Source: Mycobacterium sp. JS623 (GTDB taxonomy: Bacteria > Actinomycetota > Actinomycetes > Mycobacteriales > Mycobacteriaceae). From it: a stretch of DNA of 64,000 bases. The stretch is from positions 3,968,001 to 4,032,000 of the forward strand of contig NC_019966.1 of NCBI RefSeq assembly GCF_000328565.1, in the 5' to 3' direction. The translations under genes were made by a program, and so were the position numbers. The notes beneath the pieces are model-generated. The model was not told where the DNA came from, did not search any database, and saw nothing but the letters and a program-made list of their open reading frames with translations. Shown piece after piece: positions 56,206 through 64,000 of this stretch (its first letter is position 1; each line of letters begins with the position of its first letter).

Positions 56206-56351
56206 TTGTTCACCTCCCTTTCGCAACCAATCGTCGTTCATTTTACGGTGATCAGCAGGGCGGATACCGCGCGAGCCATTGTTCGCGTGGCGTCCAGGTG
56301 GTTTACGACTACCCTTTGCCATGTGGCGCCGCCGGGTCAGAGATCATCGCG

Positions 56352-56666
56352 ATGATCTTCAAAGGCGTCCGCGAGGGCAAGCCCTACCCCGACCATGGCC
56401 TCTCCCAACGGCAGTGGGCGCAGATTCCGCCGCGGCAACTTCGGCTCGACGAGTTGGTCACCACCACCACGGTGCTGGCGCTGGATCGATTGCTGTCGGA
56501 GGACTCGACGTTCTACGGCGACCTCTTTCCGCACGCGGTGAGATGGAAGGGAATCGTCTATCTGGAGGACGGACTGCATCGCGCAGTGCGCGCGGCGCTG
56601 CGCAACCGGACGGTGCTACACGCTCGCGTGTTCGACATGGACATGCCGCTTGCGCAGCAGACTTAG
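56352..56666 (+). CDS. Conserved hypothetical protein, Rv2375-like
   Basis: 104 residues. The chain MIFKGVREGKPYPDHGLSQR...RLDELVTTTTVLALDRLLSEDSTFYGDLFPHAVRWKGIVYLEDGLHRAVRAALRN contains conserved features of the mycobacterial family, with no known domain function. It is divergent from hrcA. A longer frame starts at 56298, but ATG 56352 matches homologues. Confidence 0.82.
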   Translation: MIFKGVREGKPYPDHGLSQRQWAQIPPRQLRLDELVTTTTVLALDRLLSEDSTFYGDLFPHAVRWKGIVYLEDGLHRAVRAALRNRTVLHARVFDMDMPLAQQT

Positions 56667-56763
56667 AACGACGGCGCTGAAAGCCTGGCAGCCGAGGATC
56701 GAATACACCGGAATCCGCTCGAGGAGGCCGACGGGTGCGTAGTCGTGGCCCCTCCCAGACTCC

Positions 56764-59337
56764 TCAGTCCAGGCGTCCGGCGTCGACCACGCGAATCACT
56801 GCCGCGCCCTCTTCATCGGACGCCTCCAGATCCACTTCCGCGTCGAAGCCCCAATCATGGTCGCCTGCAGGATCATCGAGGATCTGCCGCACTCGCCACA
56901 CGTCGGGCTGCCGGTCGATGATCAGCATTGCCGGTCCCCTCGCGTCGGCGCCGATTCCAACGTCGTCGTGCTCGCCGAAGTACGCATCGATGACCTCCTC
57001 CCAGCGCTCGGACGTCCAGCCGGAGGCGGAATCCAATTCGCCGAGATCGTCCCCGCGGCGCCGCGCGAACAGCTCGACCCGCCGGAACAGCGCGTTGCGG
57101 ACCATCGCGGTGAACGCCCGCTCGTTGCCCGTCAGCGGACGCGGACGCGCTGGGACTGCGACGGGCATGTCGAGTGGCCGATCCGGACTCGTGAGCTGCT
57201 CCCACTCGTCGAGCAGGCTGGAATCGACTTGGCGGACAAGCTCGCCGAGCCACTCGACGATGTCGGTGACTTCCTCGGTGCGCGCGGCGGCGGGCACACC
57301 GGACCGCAGCGCCTTGAAGGCATCGGAAAGGTAGCGCAGGACTGAGCCCTCTGAGCGGGTCAGCCCGTAGACGCTGACGAACTCCCGGAAGGTGAACGCG
57401 CGCTCCCACATCTCGCGAACAACGGACTTCGGCGACAGCTGCCCGTCGGCGGCCCACGGGTTGCTCTGCAGGTATACCTCGAAGGCGTGGCTCAGCAGCT
57501 CGTCGAGCGGCTTGGGATAGGTGACGTCGTCCAGCAACTCCATTCGCTCGTCGTACTCGATGCCCTCGGCCTTCATCTGGGCGATCGCCTCGCCCCTGGC
57601 CTTCTTCAGCTGCGCCGCCAAGATCTGACGAGGATCCTCCAGGGTCGCCTCGATGACCGAGACGACGTCCAGCGCAAAGGTTTCCGACGCCGGGTCGAGC
57701 ACGTCGACGGCGGCCAAAGCGAACGTCGACAGCGGTTGGTTGAGGGCGAAGTCGGGGGGCAGGTCGACGGTCAGTCGGTAGCGCCGTCCGTCGGGTTGGT
57801 CACCGGCCGCATCGACCCTTTCAATGACGCCCGCCTGCAGTAGCGAGCGAGCGATGCCGACCGCCTCGCGTACGTGGTGCAGTTGCCGCTTGCGCGGCTC
57901 GTGATTCTCGGTGAGCAGCCTGCGCATCGCGGCGAACGGGTCACCGGGACGATCGACGACATCGAGGATCATCGCCGTCGACACCCGCATGTTGCTCGTC
58001 AGCGGTTCGGGGGCGGCCTCAATCAGGCGCGTCATCGTTGACTCGCTCCATGGCACCATGCCCTCGGGCACCTTGCGCCGCACCAGTTTTCGACGCTTCT
58101 TCGGCTCGTCGGCGACCTTGGCGAATTGCTTGAGGTTTTCCACCTCGTGATCTGGCGCCTGGACGACGACAGTGCCTGCGGTGTCGTAGCCTGCCCGCCC
58201 CGCCCGCCCGGCGATCTGGTGGAACTCGCGGGCGTTGAGCAGTCGGGTACGGACACCGTCGTACTTCGACAGAGCCGAGAAGACGACCGTCCGGATCGGC
58301 ACGTTGATGCCGACGCCGAGGGTGTCAGTGCCACAGATGACCTTGAGTAGGCCCGCCTGGGCGAGCTGTTCCACCAGCCGCCGGTACTTGGGCAGCATCC
58401 CGGCGTGGTGAACGCCGATCCCATGTCGAACCAGCCGCGACAGCGTCGTGCCGAACGCCGTAGAAAAGCGGAACCCGCCGATCATGTCGGCGATCGCGGC
58501 CTTCTCGTCCTTGGTGCATACGTTGACGCTCATCAGCGCCTGCGCCCGCTCCAGTGCCGAGGCTTGAGTGAAGTGGACGACGTAGATCGGCGCCTGTCTG
58601 GTGTCGAGCAGGTCGCCGATTGTCTCGTGCATCGGCGTTGTCGCGTAGTAGTGGTGGAGCGGAACCGGGCGCTCGGCGTTGGCCACCAGCGCCGTCGTCC
58701 GGCCCGTACGACGGGTCACGTCCTCGCGGAGGAACGTGACGTCGCCGAGCGTCGCAGACATCAGCAGGAATTGCGCCTTCGGCAGTTCAAGCAGCGGTAC
58801 CTGCCACGCCCAGCCGCGGTCGGGGTCGCCGTAGAAATGGAATTCATCCATGACAACCAAGCCGATATCGGCGTCCGCGCCCTCGCGCAATGCGATGTTC
58901 GCCAGTACCTCTGCCGTGCAGGCGATGATCGGCGCCCCCGCGTTGACAGAGGCGTCGCCGGTGAGCATGCCAACGTTCGCTGCCCCGAACACGTCGCAAA
59001 GAGCGAAGAACTTCTCGCTGACCAACGCCTTGATCGGCGCCGTGTAGTAGCTTTGCCGTTTTGCTGCCAGCGCCGCGTACAGCGCGCCGGTGGCCACCAG
59101 CGACTTACCTGAGCCGGTCGGTGTTGCCAGGACGACGTTCGCGCCGCTGACCAATTCGATGAGCGCTTCCTCCTGCGCCGGGTAGAGCACGGTGCCCTGC
59201 GCCTCGGCCCACGCGGCGAAGGAGGCAAACAGCTCGTCGGCGTCGCCGCCCTTCGCGCGCAGCTCGGACAAGTCGCCCGGATCGTCGAGAAGGGAAGCAG
59301 CTGTGGTGGACATCGGGCGGGGTGGTGGGAGGGACAT
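56764..59337 (-). CDS. DUF3516-containing DEAD/DEAH-box RNA helicase
   Basis: 857 residues. Helicase motifs: ATPTGSGKS (I), TAPIKALVSEKF (Ia), VVMDEFHFYGD (II, DEFH), LMSATLGDV (III) and HQIAGRAGRAGYD (VI). The C-terminal 400 residues are the DUF3516-type domain seen in mycobacterial Ski2-like helicases. Probably unwinds RNA during decay or processing. The start is uncertain: ATG 59337 or ATG 59313; neither has a strong ribosome-binding site, and the frame further upstream (to 59880) is antisense-like. Confidence 0.9.
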   Translation of the reverse strand: MSLPPPRPMSTTAASLLDDPGDLSELRAKGGDADELFASFAAWAEAQGTVLYPAQEEALIELVSGANVVLATPTGSGKSLVATGALYAALAAKRQSYYTAPIKALVSEKFFALCDVFGAANVGMLTGDASVNAGAPIIACTAEVLANIALREGADADIGLVVMDEFHFYGDPDRGWAWQVPLLELPKAQFLLMSATLGDVTFLREDVTRRTGRTTALVANAERPVPLHHYYATTPMHETIGDLLDTRQAPIYVVHFTQASALERAQALMSVNVCTKDEKAAIADMIGGFRFSTAFGTTLSRLVRHGIGVHHAGMLPKYRRLVEQLAQAGLLKVICGTDTLGVGINVPIRTVVFSALSKYDGVRTRLLNAREFHQIAGRAGRAGYDTAGTVVVQAPDHEVENLKQFAKVADEPKKRRKLVRRKVPEGMVPWSESTMTRLIEAAPEPLTSNMRVSTAMILDVVDRPGDPFAAMRRLLTENHEPRKRQLHHVREAVGIARSLLQAGVIERVDAAGDQPDGRRYRLTVDLPPDFALNQPLSTFALAAVDVLDPASETFALDVVSVIEATLEDPRQILAAQLKKARGEAIAQMKAEGIEYDERMELLDDVTYPKPLDELLSHAFEVYLQSNPWAADGQLSPKSVVREMWERAFTFREFVSVYGLTRSEGSVLRYLSDAFKALRSGVPAAARTEEVTDIVEWLGELVRQVDSSLLDEWEQLTSPDRPLDMPVAVPARPRPLTGNERAFTAMVRNALFRRVELFARRRGDDLGELDSASGWTSERWEEVIDAYFGEHDDVGIGADARGPAMLIIDRQPDVWRVRQILDDPAGDHDWGFDAEVDLEASDEEGAAVIRVVDAGRLD

Positions 59338-59379
59338 CGTGAAGACAAGCGTGCCCGACAGGGACGCTAGTTCGAAATC

Positions 59380-59529
59380 ATGATCGTCAGAACCCTGGTC
59401 GGCGCGCGCGACGACGGCGGGGTTGTCGAACTGACAGCACACACGGTGTGGGAGTCGCTGGCTGCGATCCGCGCATTCGCCGGCGACGACATCACGACCG
59501 CCGTCGTCGAACCCGAAGCTAGAACTCAG
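59380..59529 (+). pseudogene. Remnant of an antibiotic-biosynthesis-monooxygenase (ABM) gene
   Basis: The short frame MIVRTLVGARDDGG...ELTAHTVWESLAAIRAF followed by AGDDITTAVVEPEAR matches the C-terminal helix-strand part of ABM-type monomers, in which W-x-S-x-A-x-I-x-x-F-AGDD is typical. The first half is missing and the frame continues into sequence of the next gene. It looks like a deletion remnant. Confidence 0.55.
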
Positions 59530-59858
59530 CGCGGCGGCGGCTGCGAGCCGGCGTCCTCCGGATCCACCTCCACCGCATACGAAGTGATGGCGGTGATCTC
59601 GTCGCCGCTGAATTCGTAGATGTCGCAACTGGCGACCGCGGTCATCCCGTCGGGCCGGGTGTAGTGGGCGAACGTGTCGACTGCGACGACATCCGACCCC
59701 GCGGCGACCACACATCGGTCGTAGGTGGTCGTGGTGCCTTCGAGGCTTTCCAACGTTTCGCCACAGGTGTGGCGCACGGCGTCGGCGCCCTCGAGAACCA
59801 TGTACCCGACGATCGTCCACCGCACATCCTTGGCGAGGTCTGCTTCGCGAAATCGCAC
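59526..59858 (-). CDS. SnoaL/NTF2-like domain protein, short
   Basis: 110 residues starting GTG. The pattern DVRWTIVGYMVLEGADAVRHTC ... VAVDTFAHYTRPDGMTAVASCDIYEFSGDEITAITSYAVEV is that of NTF2-like proteins, here lacking about 20 N-terminal residues of the first helix. The upstream codons are open, so an earlier start cannot be excluded. Function unknown. Confidence 0.65.
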   Translation of the reverse strand: MRFREADLAKDVRWTIVGYMVLEGADAVRHTCGETLESLEGTTTTYDRCVVAAGSDVVAVDTFAHYTRPDGMTAVASCDIYEFSGDEITAITSYAVEVDPEDAGSQPPPR

Positions 59859-59927
59859 GTATTGCGCGTCCCACTCGCACTTCCTCGCAACAAGTGCGAT
59901 CTCGCGGACCCCAAGGCTGGATCGCGA

Positions 59928-60623
59928 CTAGCGCAATGTCGTGATCGCCAGCGGCTCGTTGCTGCCGGACACCCGGATGTCGACCGTCCGAATCTGTTTG
60001 GTGGGAATGCTCGTCGCGGCCGACAGCCCCGTCGCCTCATCTCCGGCGGGCTGCCATGAGCCCACCGTCTTCTGCGCGCCGTCGTGTGTCGTCACGACGA
60101 TGTCGTAACTGGCGACGTTGCGTGACCAGTCCTTGGTGTACTGGCACGCCCAATTCAGCTCGGTGCCCCACTTCTTCTCGGTGACGGCGAGCTCGGCGGT
60201 GAGCCCACCGCGCGGCGTCGGCTGCATTGCCTGCATCGCGACCGTCTGCGTCGGCGCCGCAGAATTCGGGAAGACCGTCGCCCCCACGATGCCGCCGGCG
60301 ATCAGCAGTGCGGCCGCCGATGTGACCGCGGTCGCGAGCCACATGCGCCGCGAGCGCTGCTGCCGCTGGGCTGCCGCGTGCGCGAGCGACGCGATGTTGT
60401 CGGGTCGCTGCTCTGCGGGCGGGGCACCGGCAAGGTCGGTCAACGCGACCGCTTCGTCACGGCTCAACGCGTTGAGAATGCCTGGCAACCCGGCGAATTC
60501 GGTGAGCTCCGCTGCCCGCGCGGGGTTGGCCGCGAGGTAGCTCTCATACGTCCGCCGCTCATCAAGGCTCAGCGCGCCGAGCACGTAGGCGGCGTCCCAT
60601 TCAGCAATGTCGTCATCATTCAT
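59928..60623 (-). CDS. Membrane anti-sigma factor (RskA/RslA-like) without zinc ligands
   Basis: 231 residues. The N-terminal anti-sigma domain (MNDDDIAEWDAAYVLGALSLDERRTYESYLAA) is clear, with a membrane helix at about 92-117 (TAVTSAAALLIAGGIVGATVF) and an extracytoplasmic RskA-like domain ending VRVSGSNEP-type sequence. In zinc anti-sigma factors such as RslA the segment after LA is CPEC; here it is NPAR, and there is no upstream His in the usual place, so the redox or zinc switch is absent. ATG 60623 overlaps the sigma stop by 4 bp. Confidence 0.9.
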   Translation of the reverse strand: MNDDDIAEWDAAYVLGALSLDERRTYESYLAANPARAAELTEFAGLPGILNALSRDEAVALTDLAGAPPAEQRPDNIASLAHAAAQRQQRSRRMWLATAVTSAAALLIAGGIVGATVFPNSAAPTQTVAMQAMQPTPRGGLTAELAVTEKKWGTELNWACQYTKDWSRNVASYDIVVTTHDGAQKTVGSWQPAGDEATGLSAATSIPTKQIRTVDIRVSGSNEPLAITTLR

Positions 60624-61135
60624 CGGACAACCCCCCTCTCCTGCAAGGCAATTCGCAAGGCACGAAGCGCGTAGTGAAGCCGCGACTTCACCGTGCCCTC
60701 CGGAATCCCCTCTTGCTGCGCGATATCGGCCACTGTTTGGCCGAGATAGTAGGCCCGCACGATCGCGGTGCGATGCTCTGGCGACAGCGATGTCAGAGCG
60801 TCGGACAGGATCCACTTGTCGAACGCCGGGCCGATCGCATCGGGCGTCGGCTGCTCGGGCATGTACTCACTCTGCAGTTCGCGGGTGTAGCGCGCGCTGC
60901 GCCGGTCGTCGATCACCAGATTGCGGGCAACGGTGTACAGCCACTTGCGGACGTTCTCAGTTGGCTGCCCCAGCACCTCCGGCTTGCGCCAGAGCCGCAG
61001 CAGCGACTCCTGCACCACGTCTTCGGCGAACGGCATGTCACCCCTGGTCAGTCTCAACACATAGCGCAGCAGCGGTTGGCTGTGCTCGTCGTGCACAGCC
61101 CGCAGCAGCGCCGCCTGCTCGGAATCGTCCGTCAC
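60620..61135 (-). CDS. ECF sigma factor (SigL-like)
   Basis: 171 residues. Region 2: LLRYVLRLTRGDMPFAEDVVQESLLRLWRKPEV, with WLYTVARNLVIDDRRSAR. Region 4: SLSPEHRTAIVRAYYLGQTVADIAQQEGIPEGTVKSRLHYALRALR. The closest family I recognise is mycobacterial SigL. GTG 61135 has AAGGGA upstream; the frame is open to 61174 but that overlaps the predicted promoter. Expressed with its anti-sigma factor. Confidence 0.92.
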   Translation of the reverse strand: MTDDSEQAALLRAVHDEHSQPLLRYVLRLTRGDMPFAEDVVQESLLRLWRKPEVLGQPTENVRKWLYTVARNLVIDDRRSARYTRELQSEYMPEQPTPDAIGPAFDKWILSDALTSLSPEHRTAIVRAYYLGQTVADIAQQEGIPEGTVKSRLHYALRALRIALQERGVVR

Positions 61136-61173
61136 CCGCGCATCCCTTGCTTTCGGTAAGCCTCCGTTGAGCA

Positions 61174-61201
61174 CAACGATGCAACGCAGGTGAATCGTTC
61201 A
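61174..61201 (-). promoter_or_regulatory. Candidate ECF-type promoter upstream of the sigma factor
   Basis: On the minus strand TGAACG (61196-61201) is followed after 17 bp by CGTTG (61174-61178). This matches the SigL-like pattern TGAAC-N16/17-CGT, and suggests autoregulation of the sigma/anti-sigma operon. Transcription would begin near 61167, about 30 bases before the GTG start. Confidence 0.45.
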
Positions 61202-61224
61202 ACGAGTTTTGCGCAGAATGCCCG

Positions 61225-62397
61225 CTAGCCAAGCAGCGTGCGAACCACCGCGTCGGCCAGCAGGCGCCCGCGGTCAGTGAGCACCAGCCGATCGGCGCGC
61301 ACTGTCACGAGGCCGTCGTCGATCACGGTCGCGGCGCGGGCCCGCTCGCCGTCGCCCAATACGGACATCGGTAGGCCGTCGTTCAGCCGCAGCCGCAGCA
61401 TCACGTCCTCGACATGCGCGGTGGCGGCATCGAGCTGTTCGAAATCGGCCACCGGCAACAGGCCGTCGGCCAAGGACTGCGCATAAGCGTTGGGGTGCTT
61501 GACATTCCACCACCGAGTGGCGCCGACATAACCATGCGCGCCCGGCCCGGCGCCCCACCATTCGCCGCCGTTCCAATAGCCGATGTTGTGTCGGCATTCG
61601 CCGCCGGGCCTGCTCCAGTTGGAGACCTCGTACCAATCGAAGCCTGCCGCCGACAGCCGGGCATCGAGCAACTCGTAGCGCTGGGCGAGCACATCGTTGT
61701 CGGGCGCCGCGATTTCGCCGCGACGCACCCGACGCGCCAACGCCGTGCCGTCTTCGACAACCAGCGCGTAGGCCGACACGTGGTCGACGCCCGCCTCGAT
61801 CACCGCATCGGCCGAGCGGCACAGGTCGTCGTCGGACTCCCCGGGCGTGCCATAGATGAGGTCAAGGTTGAGGTGGTCGAAGCCGGCTTGGCGGGCTTCG
61901 CGGGCGGCGTCTAGCGCCCGGCCCGGCGAATGCACCCGGTCGAGCACCGCCAACACACGCGGGACGACGGACTGCATGCCTAGCGACACCCGGGTGAAGC
62001 CCGCCGTGCGCAGCTGCTCGAAAAATGCAGGCGAAGTGGACTCCGGATTCGCCTCGGTCGTCACCTCCGCGCCGGGAGCCAGCGTGAAGTGTGCGCGAAT
62101 CGCATCGAGCACAGCAGCCAACCCGTCGCCGCCCAGCATCGAGGGCGTCCCGCCGCCGACGAACACGGTGTCCACCGCGGGCGCACCGACACGCGACGCC
62201 GCCAGGCCGAGTTCGGCCCGCAACGCCTCCAGCCAGCCATCGGGGTTCGCGCCCCCCAGCTCACCGGGTGTGTAGGTATTGAAGTCGCAGTAGCCGCAGC
62301 GGGTCGCGCAGAACGGCACGTGAACATAGACGCCGAACGGCCTGCCCGGCACGCTGGCCAGCACGGGCAGCTCCACCGGAGCCGTTCGGACGGTCAT
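61225..62397 (-). CDS. hemN: Radical SAM coproporphyrinogen III oxidase-like protein (HemN/HemW)
   Basis: 390 residues. The 4Fe-4S motif CATRCGYCDF (CxxxCxxC) is at about 30-39, and GGGTPSML and the ANPES-like stretch follow. The chain is shorter than true HemN and resembles HemW, a heme chaperone, so the annotated oxidase activity is uncertain although it is called hemN in M. tuberculosis. ATG 62397 is the family-type start; the frame is open further upstream across the divergent leader region. Confidence 0.9.
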   Translation of the reverse strand: MTVRTAPVELPVLASVPGRPFGVYVHVPFCATRCGYCDFNTYTPGELGGANPDGWLEALRAELGLAASRVGAPAVDTVFVGGGTPSMLGGDGLAAVLDAIRAHFTLAPGAEVTTEANPESTSPAFFEQLRTAGFTRVSLGMQSVVPRVLAVLDRVHSPGRALDAAREARQAGFDHLNLDLIYGTPGESDDDLCRSADAVIEAGVDHVSAYALVVEDGTALARRVRRGEIAAPDNDVLAQRYELLDARLSAAGFDWYEVSNWSRPGGECRHNIGYWNGGEWWGAGPGAHGYVGATRWWNVKHPNAYAQSLADGLLPVADFEQLDAATAHVEDVMLRLRLNDGLPMSVLGDGERARAATVIDDGLVTVRADRLVLTDRGRLLADAVVRTLLG

Positions 62398-62490
62398 GCA
62401 GCCATTCTCCCAGACGCGACTTTTGCTCAGCCTGAGTGCAAATCTGTCCCGGTTAGGGCATATGTCGGTGTCCGTGGCACAATTGGCGAC

Positions 62491-62583
62491 GTGACTGCCG
62501 CCCGCTTCCCCCAGCGTGTATCCCTGGTGGCGCGGTTGCATGTCGACCTCAAGCGCGTTTGTACCTGTTGTTGTCTGCCTTGA
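62491..62583 (+). CDS. Poly-cysteine leader peptide of sirA (leaderless, cysteine-responsive)
   Basis: A 30-codon frame starts GTG at 62491 and ends with the residues RVCTCCCLP. A -10-like CACAAT at 62478-62483 lies 7 bases before the GTG and no ribosome-binding site is present, so the mRNA is probably leaderless. Short leaderless ORFs with a Cys cluster ahead of sulfur-assimilation operons are known in mycobacteria to sense cysteinyl-tRNA supply: when cysteine is short the ribosome stalls at the Cys run and the downstream structure changes. This matches that arrangement next to sulfite reductase. Confidence 0.85.
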   Translation: MTAARFPQRVSLVARLHVDLKRVCTCCCLP

Positions 62584-62617
62584 CGCGCTGACCTGCCCAC
62601 CTGTACTTCAGCTGGCC

Positions 62618-62680
62618 GCCGGATCTGCGCCGCCGGACAGCCCACCGGTGAATCGCGCGATCCGGCTCCAATAAGGAGCC
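62618..62680 (+). promoter_or_regulatory. Candidate attenuator: exclusive hairpins controlling the sirA ribosome-binding site
   Basis: GGCTCC (62664-62669) and GGAGCC (62675-62680) form a 6-bp hairpin with loop AATAA that buries the sirA Shine-Dalgarno AAGGAG (62673-62678). An alternative stem pairs GCCGGATC (62618-62625) with GATCCGGC (62659-62666), extendable by GCGC/GCGC across a one-base bulge; it uses GGC of the first stem, so the two cannot coexist. The layout fits a switch between a closed and an open start site, downstream of the leader ORF. Confidence 0.65.
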
Positions 62681-62689
62681 CACACCAAC

Positions 62690-64000
62690 ATGACCACCGC
62701 CAAGCCCGTCAAACGCCCACGTGGCGAGGGCCAATGGAAACTCGGCTATCGCGAACCGCTCAACGCCAACGAGCAATTCAAAAAGGATGACGACGCGCTG
62801 AACGTGCGCGCCCGCATCGTCGACATCTACTCCAAGCAGGGCTTCGACAGCATCGACAAGCAGGATCTGCGCGGCCGGATGCGCTGGATGGGCCTGTACA
62901 CGCAGCGCGAGCAGGGCTACGACGGCACCTGGACCGGCGACGAGAACGCCGACATCCTCGAGGCGAAGTACTTCATGATGCGGGTGCGCTGCGACGGCGG
63001 CGCGCTGACCAACGCCGCGCTGCGCACCATCGGCGAGATCTCCACCGAGTTCGCCCGTGACACCGCCGACATCAGCGACCGCGAGAACGTCCAATACCAC
63101 TGGATCCGCATAGAAGACGTGCCGCAGATCTGGGAGCGGCTGGCCGCTGTCGGCCTGCAGACCACCGAGGCGTGCGGCGACTGCCCGCGCGTGGTGCTGG
63201 GTGGCCCACTGAACGGGGAGTCCGTCGACGAAGTGCTCGACCCGAGCTGGGCGGTGGACGAGATCGTCCGCCGTTACATCGGCAACCCCTCGTTCTCCAA
63301 TCTGCCGCGTAAGTACAAGACCGCTATCTCGGGCTTGCAGGACGTCGCCCACGAGGTCAACGACATCGCGTTCATCGGCGTCAACCATCCCGAGCACGGG
63401 CCGGGCCTGGACATCTGGGTCGGTGGCGGGCTGTCCACCAACCCGATGCTGGCGCAGCGCCTCGGCGCGTGGGTGCCGCTCGACGAGGTGCCCGACGTGT
63501 GGGAGGCCGTCACGTCGGTGTTCCGCGACTACGGCTACCGCCGGTTGCGCAGCAAGGCGCGGCTGAAGTTCCTGATCAAAGACTGGGGCGTGGAGAAGTT
63601 CCGCCAGGTGGTCGAGGACGAGTACCTGGGCCGCAAGCTGATCGACGGCCCCGCGCCCGAACCGCTGAAGCACCCGATCGACCACGTCGGCGTGCAGAGG
63701 CAGAAGAACGGCCTGAACGCCGTCGGCGTCGCGCCGATCGCGGGTCGAGTGTCCGGCACCATCCTGACCAAGGTGGCCGACCTTGCCGAGGCGGCAGGTT
63801 CGGACCGGATCCGGCTCACGCCGTATCAGAAGCTGGTCATCCTCGATGTCCCGGACGACAAGCTCGACGCACTGGTCGCGGGGCTGGACGCGCTCGGGCT
63901 GCCGTCGCGGCCGTCGGGGTGGCGCAAGAACTTGATGGCCTGCACCGGTATCGAGTACTGCAAGCTGTCGTTCGCCGAGACCCGCAATCGGGCTCAGGTG
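62690..64000 (+). CDS. sirA: Sulfite reductase (ferredoxin), N-terminal part (cut by window end)
   Basis: 437 codons visible, starting ATG 62690 with AAGGAG 11 bases upstream. The frame contains the two ferredoxin-like half domains, CGDCPRVVLGGPL (near residue 166), WVGGGLSTNP and, near the end, ACTGIEYCKLSFAETR, which supplies the first Cys pair of the siroheme-4Fe4S cluster. The remaining cysteines lie beyond the window. It reduces sulfite to sulfide in assimilatory sulfur metabolism (called nirA/sirA in M. tuberculosis Rv2391). Expression is probably controlled by the upstream cysteine leader. Confidence 0.95.
   Translation, partial: MTTAKPVKRPRGEGQWKLGYREPLNANEQFKKDDDALNVRARIVDIYSKQGFDSIDKQDLRGRMRWMGLYTQREQGYDGTWTGDENADILEAKYFMMRVRCDGGALTNAALRTIGEISTEFARDTADISDRENVQYHWIRIEDVPQIWERLAAVGLQTTEACGDCPRVVLGGPLNGESVDEVLDPSWAVDEIVRRYIGNPSFSNLPRKYKTAISGLQDVAHEVNDIAFIGVNHPEHGPGLDIWVGGGLSTNPMLAQRLGAWVPLDEVPDVWEAVTSVFRDYGYRRLRSKARLKFLIKDWGVEKFRQVVEDEYLGRKLIDGPAPEPLKHPIDHVGVQRQKNGLNAVGVAPIAGRVSGTILTKVADLAEAAGSDRIRLTPYQKLVILDVPDDKLDALVAGLDALGLPSRPSGWRKNLMACTGIEYCKLSFAETRNRAQV

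Noticed and set aside
56205..56322. CIRCE element upstream of hrcA
   Set aside because: No TTAGCACTC-N9-GAGTGCTAA-type sequence is present.
59338..59880. Longer helicase N-terminus extending to 59880
   Set aside because: The extension runs through the NTF2-like gene region and contains no family sequence.
61135..61174. Earlier sigma factor start at 61174
   Set aside because: It would overlap the predicted -10 box and has no ribosome-binding site; GTG 61135 does.

Overview
The window is high-GC actinobacterial DNA. The gene order dnaG-dgt, glyS-smtB-zur, uppS-recO-amidase-era-(cytidine-deaminase-like)-CorC-ybeY-phoH, rsmE-dnaJ2-hrcA, hemN-sirA is the order known from Mycobacterium tuberculosis (the Rv2342-Rv2391 neighbourhood). 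tldD/pmbA, uspABC, the ECF-type transporter, and the MarR/MFS pair match Rv2314c-Rv2333c. A Mycobacterium/Mycolicibacterium chromosome is therefore very likely. The accessory genes and the absence of PE/PPE and ESX genes suggest an environmental species, but this is an inference.

Region 1 (about 1-13.4 kb) is accessory DNA. After the edge of a rhomboid-like membrane gene comes a 3'-terminal tRNA-Pro(GGG) fragment that looks like an attachment-site scar. It is followed by an IS110-family element with a strongly structured non-coding segment upstream of its transposase, a sulfatase, an orphan MobF/TrwC relaxase-helicase, an AbiE-type (type IV) toxin-antitoxin pair behind a perfect palindromic operator, a hydrolase-cyclase fusion, an excisionase, and a tyrosine integrase broken by a single extra base. 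A tRNA-Met gene follows, and a second, heavily decayed integrase lies on its other side. The region reads as a repeatedly used tRNA integration hot spot.

Region 2 (13.4-32 kb) holds a small membrane protein, an AhpD-like protein, the TldD/PmbA (TldD/TldE-like) protease pair, the UspABC sugar importer, and a two-gene ECF transporter divergent from a MarR-MFS operon. A VIT/CCC1-like metal transporter, an acyl-CoA oxidase/dehydrogenase and a run of small exported proteins follow. The region ends at tRNA-Asn.

Region 3 (32-56.7 kb) is the conserved housekeeping block: primase, dGTPase, a TPM-domain protein, a proline-rich membrane protein, a Nudix hydrolase, GlyRS, the zinc regulators SmtB and Zur, decaprenyl diphosphate synthase, RecO, amidase, Era, CorC-like protein, YbeY, PhoH, RsmE, DnaJ2 and HrcA. 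PhoH is interrupted by a 359-residue intein. Its residues (Ala1, block B Trp, block F Cys, Thr before the terminal His-Asn) fit the rare class 3 splicing mechanism.

Region 4 (56.7-64 kb) carries a DUF3516 RNA helicase, small NTF2-like genes, a SigL-like ECF sigma factor with a membrane anti-sigma factor that lacks zinc ligands, hemN, and the sulfite reductase gene sirA (cut by the window end). sirA is preceded by a leaderless 30-codon poly-cysteine leader ORF. After it lie two mutually exclusive hairpins, one of which buries the sirA ribosome-binding site, giving a compact candidate cysteine-responsive attenuator.
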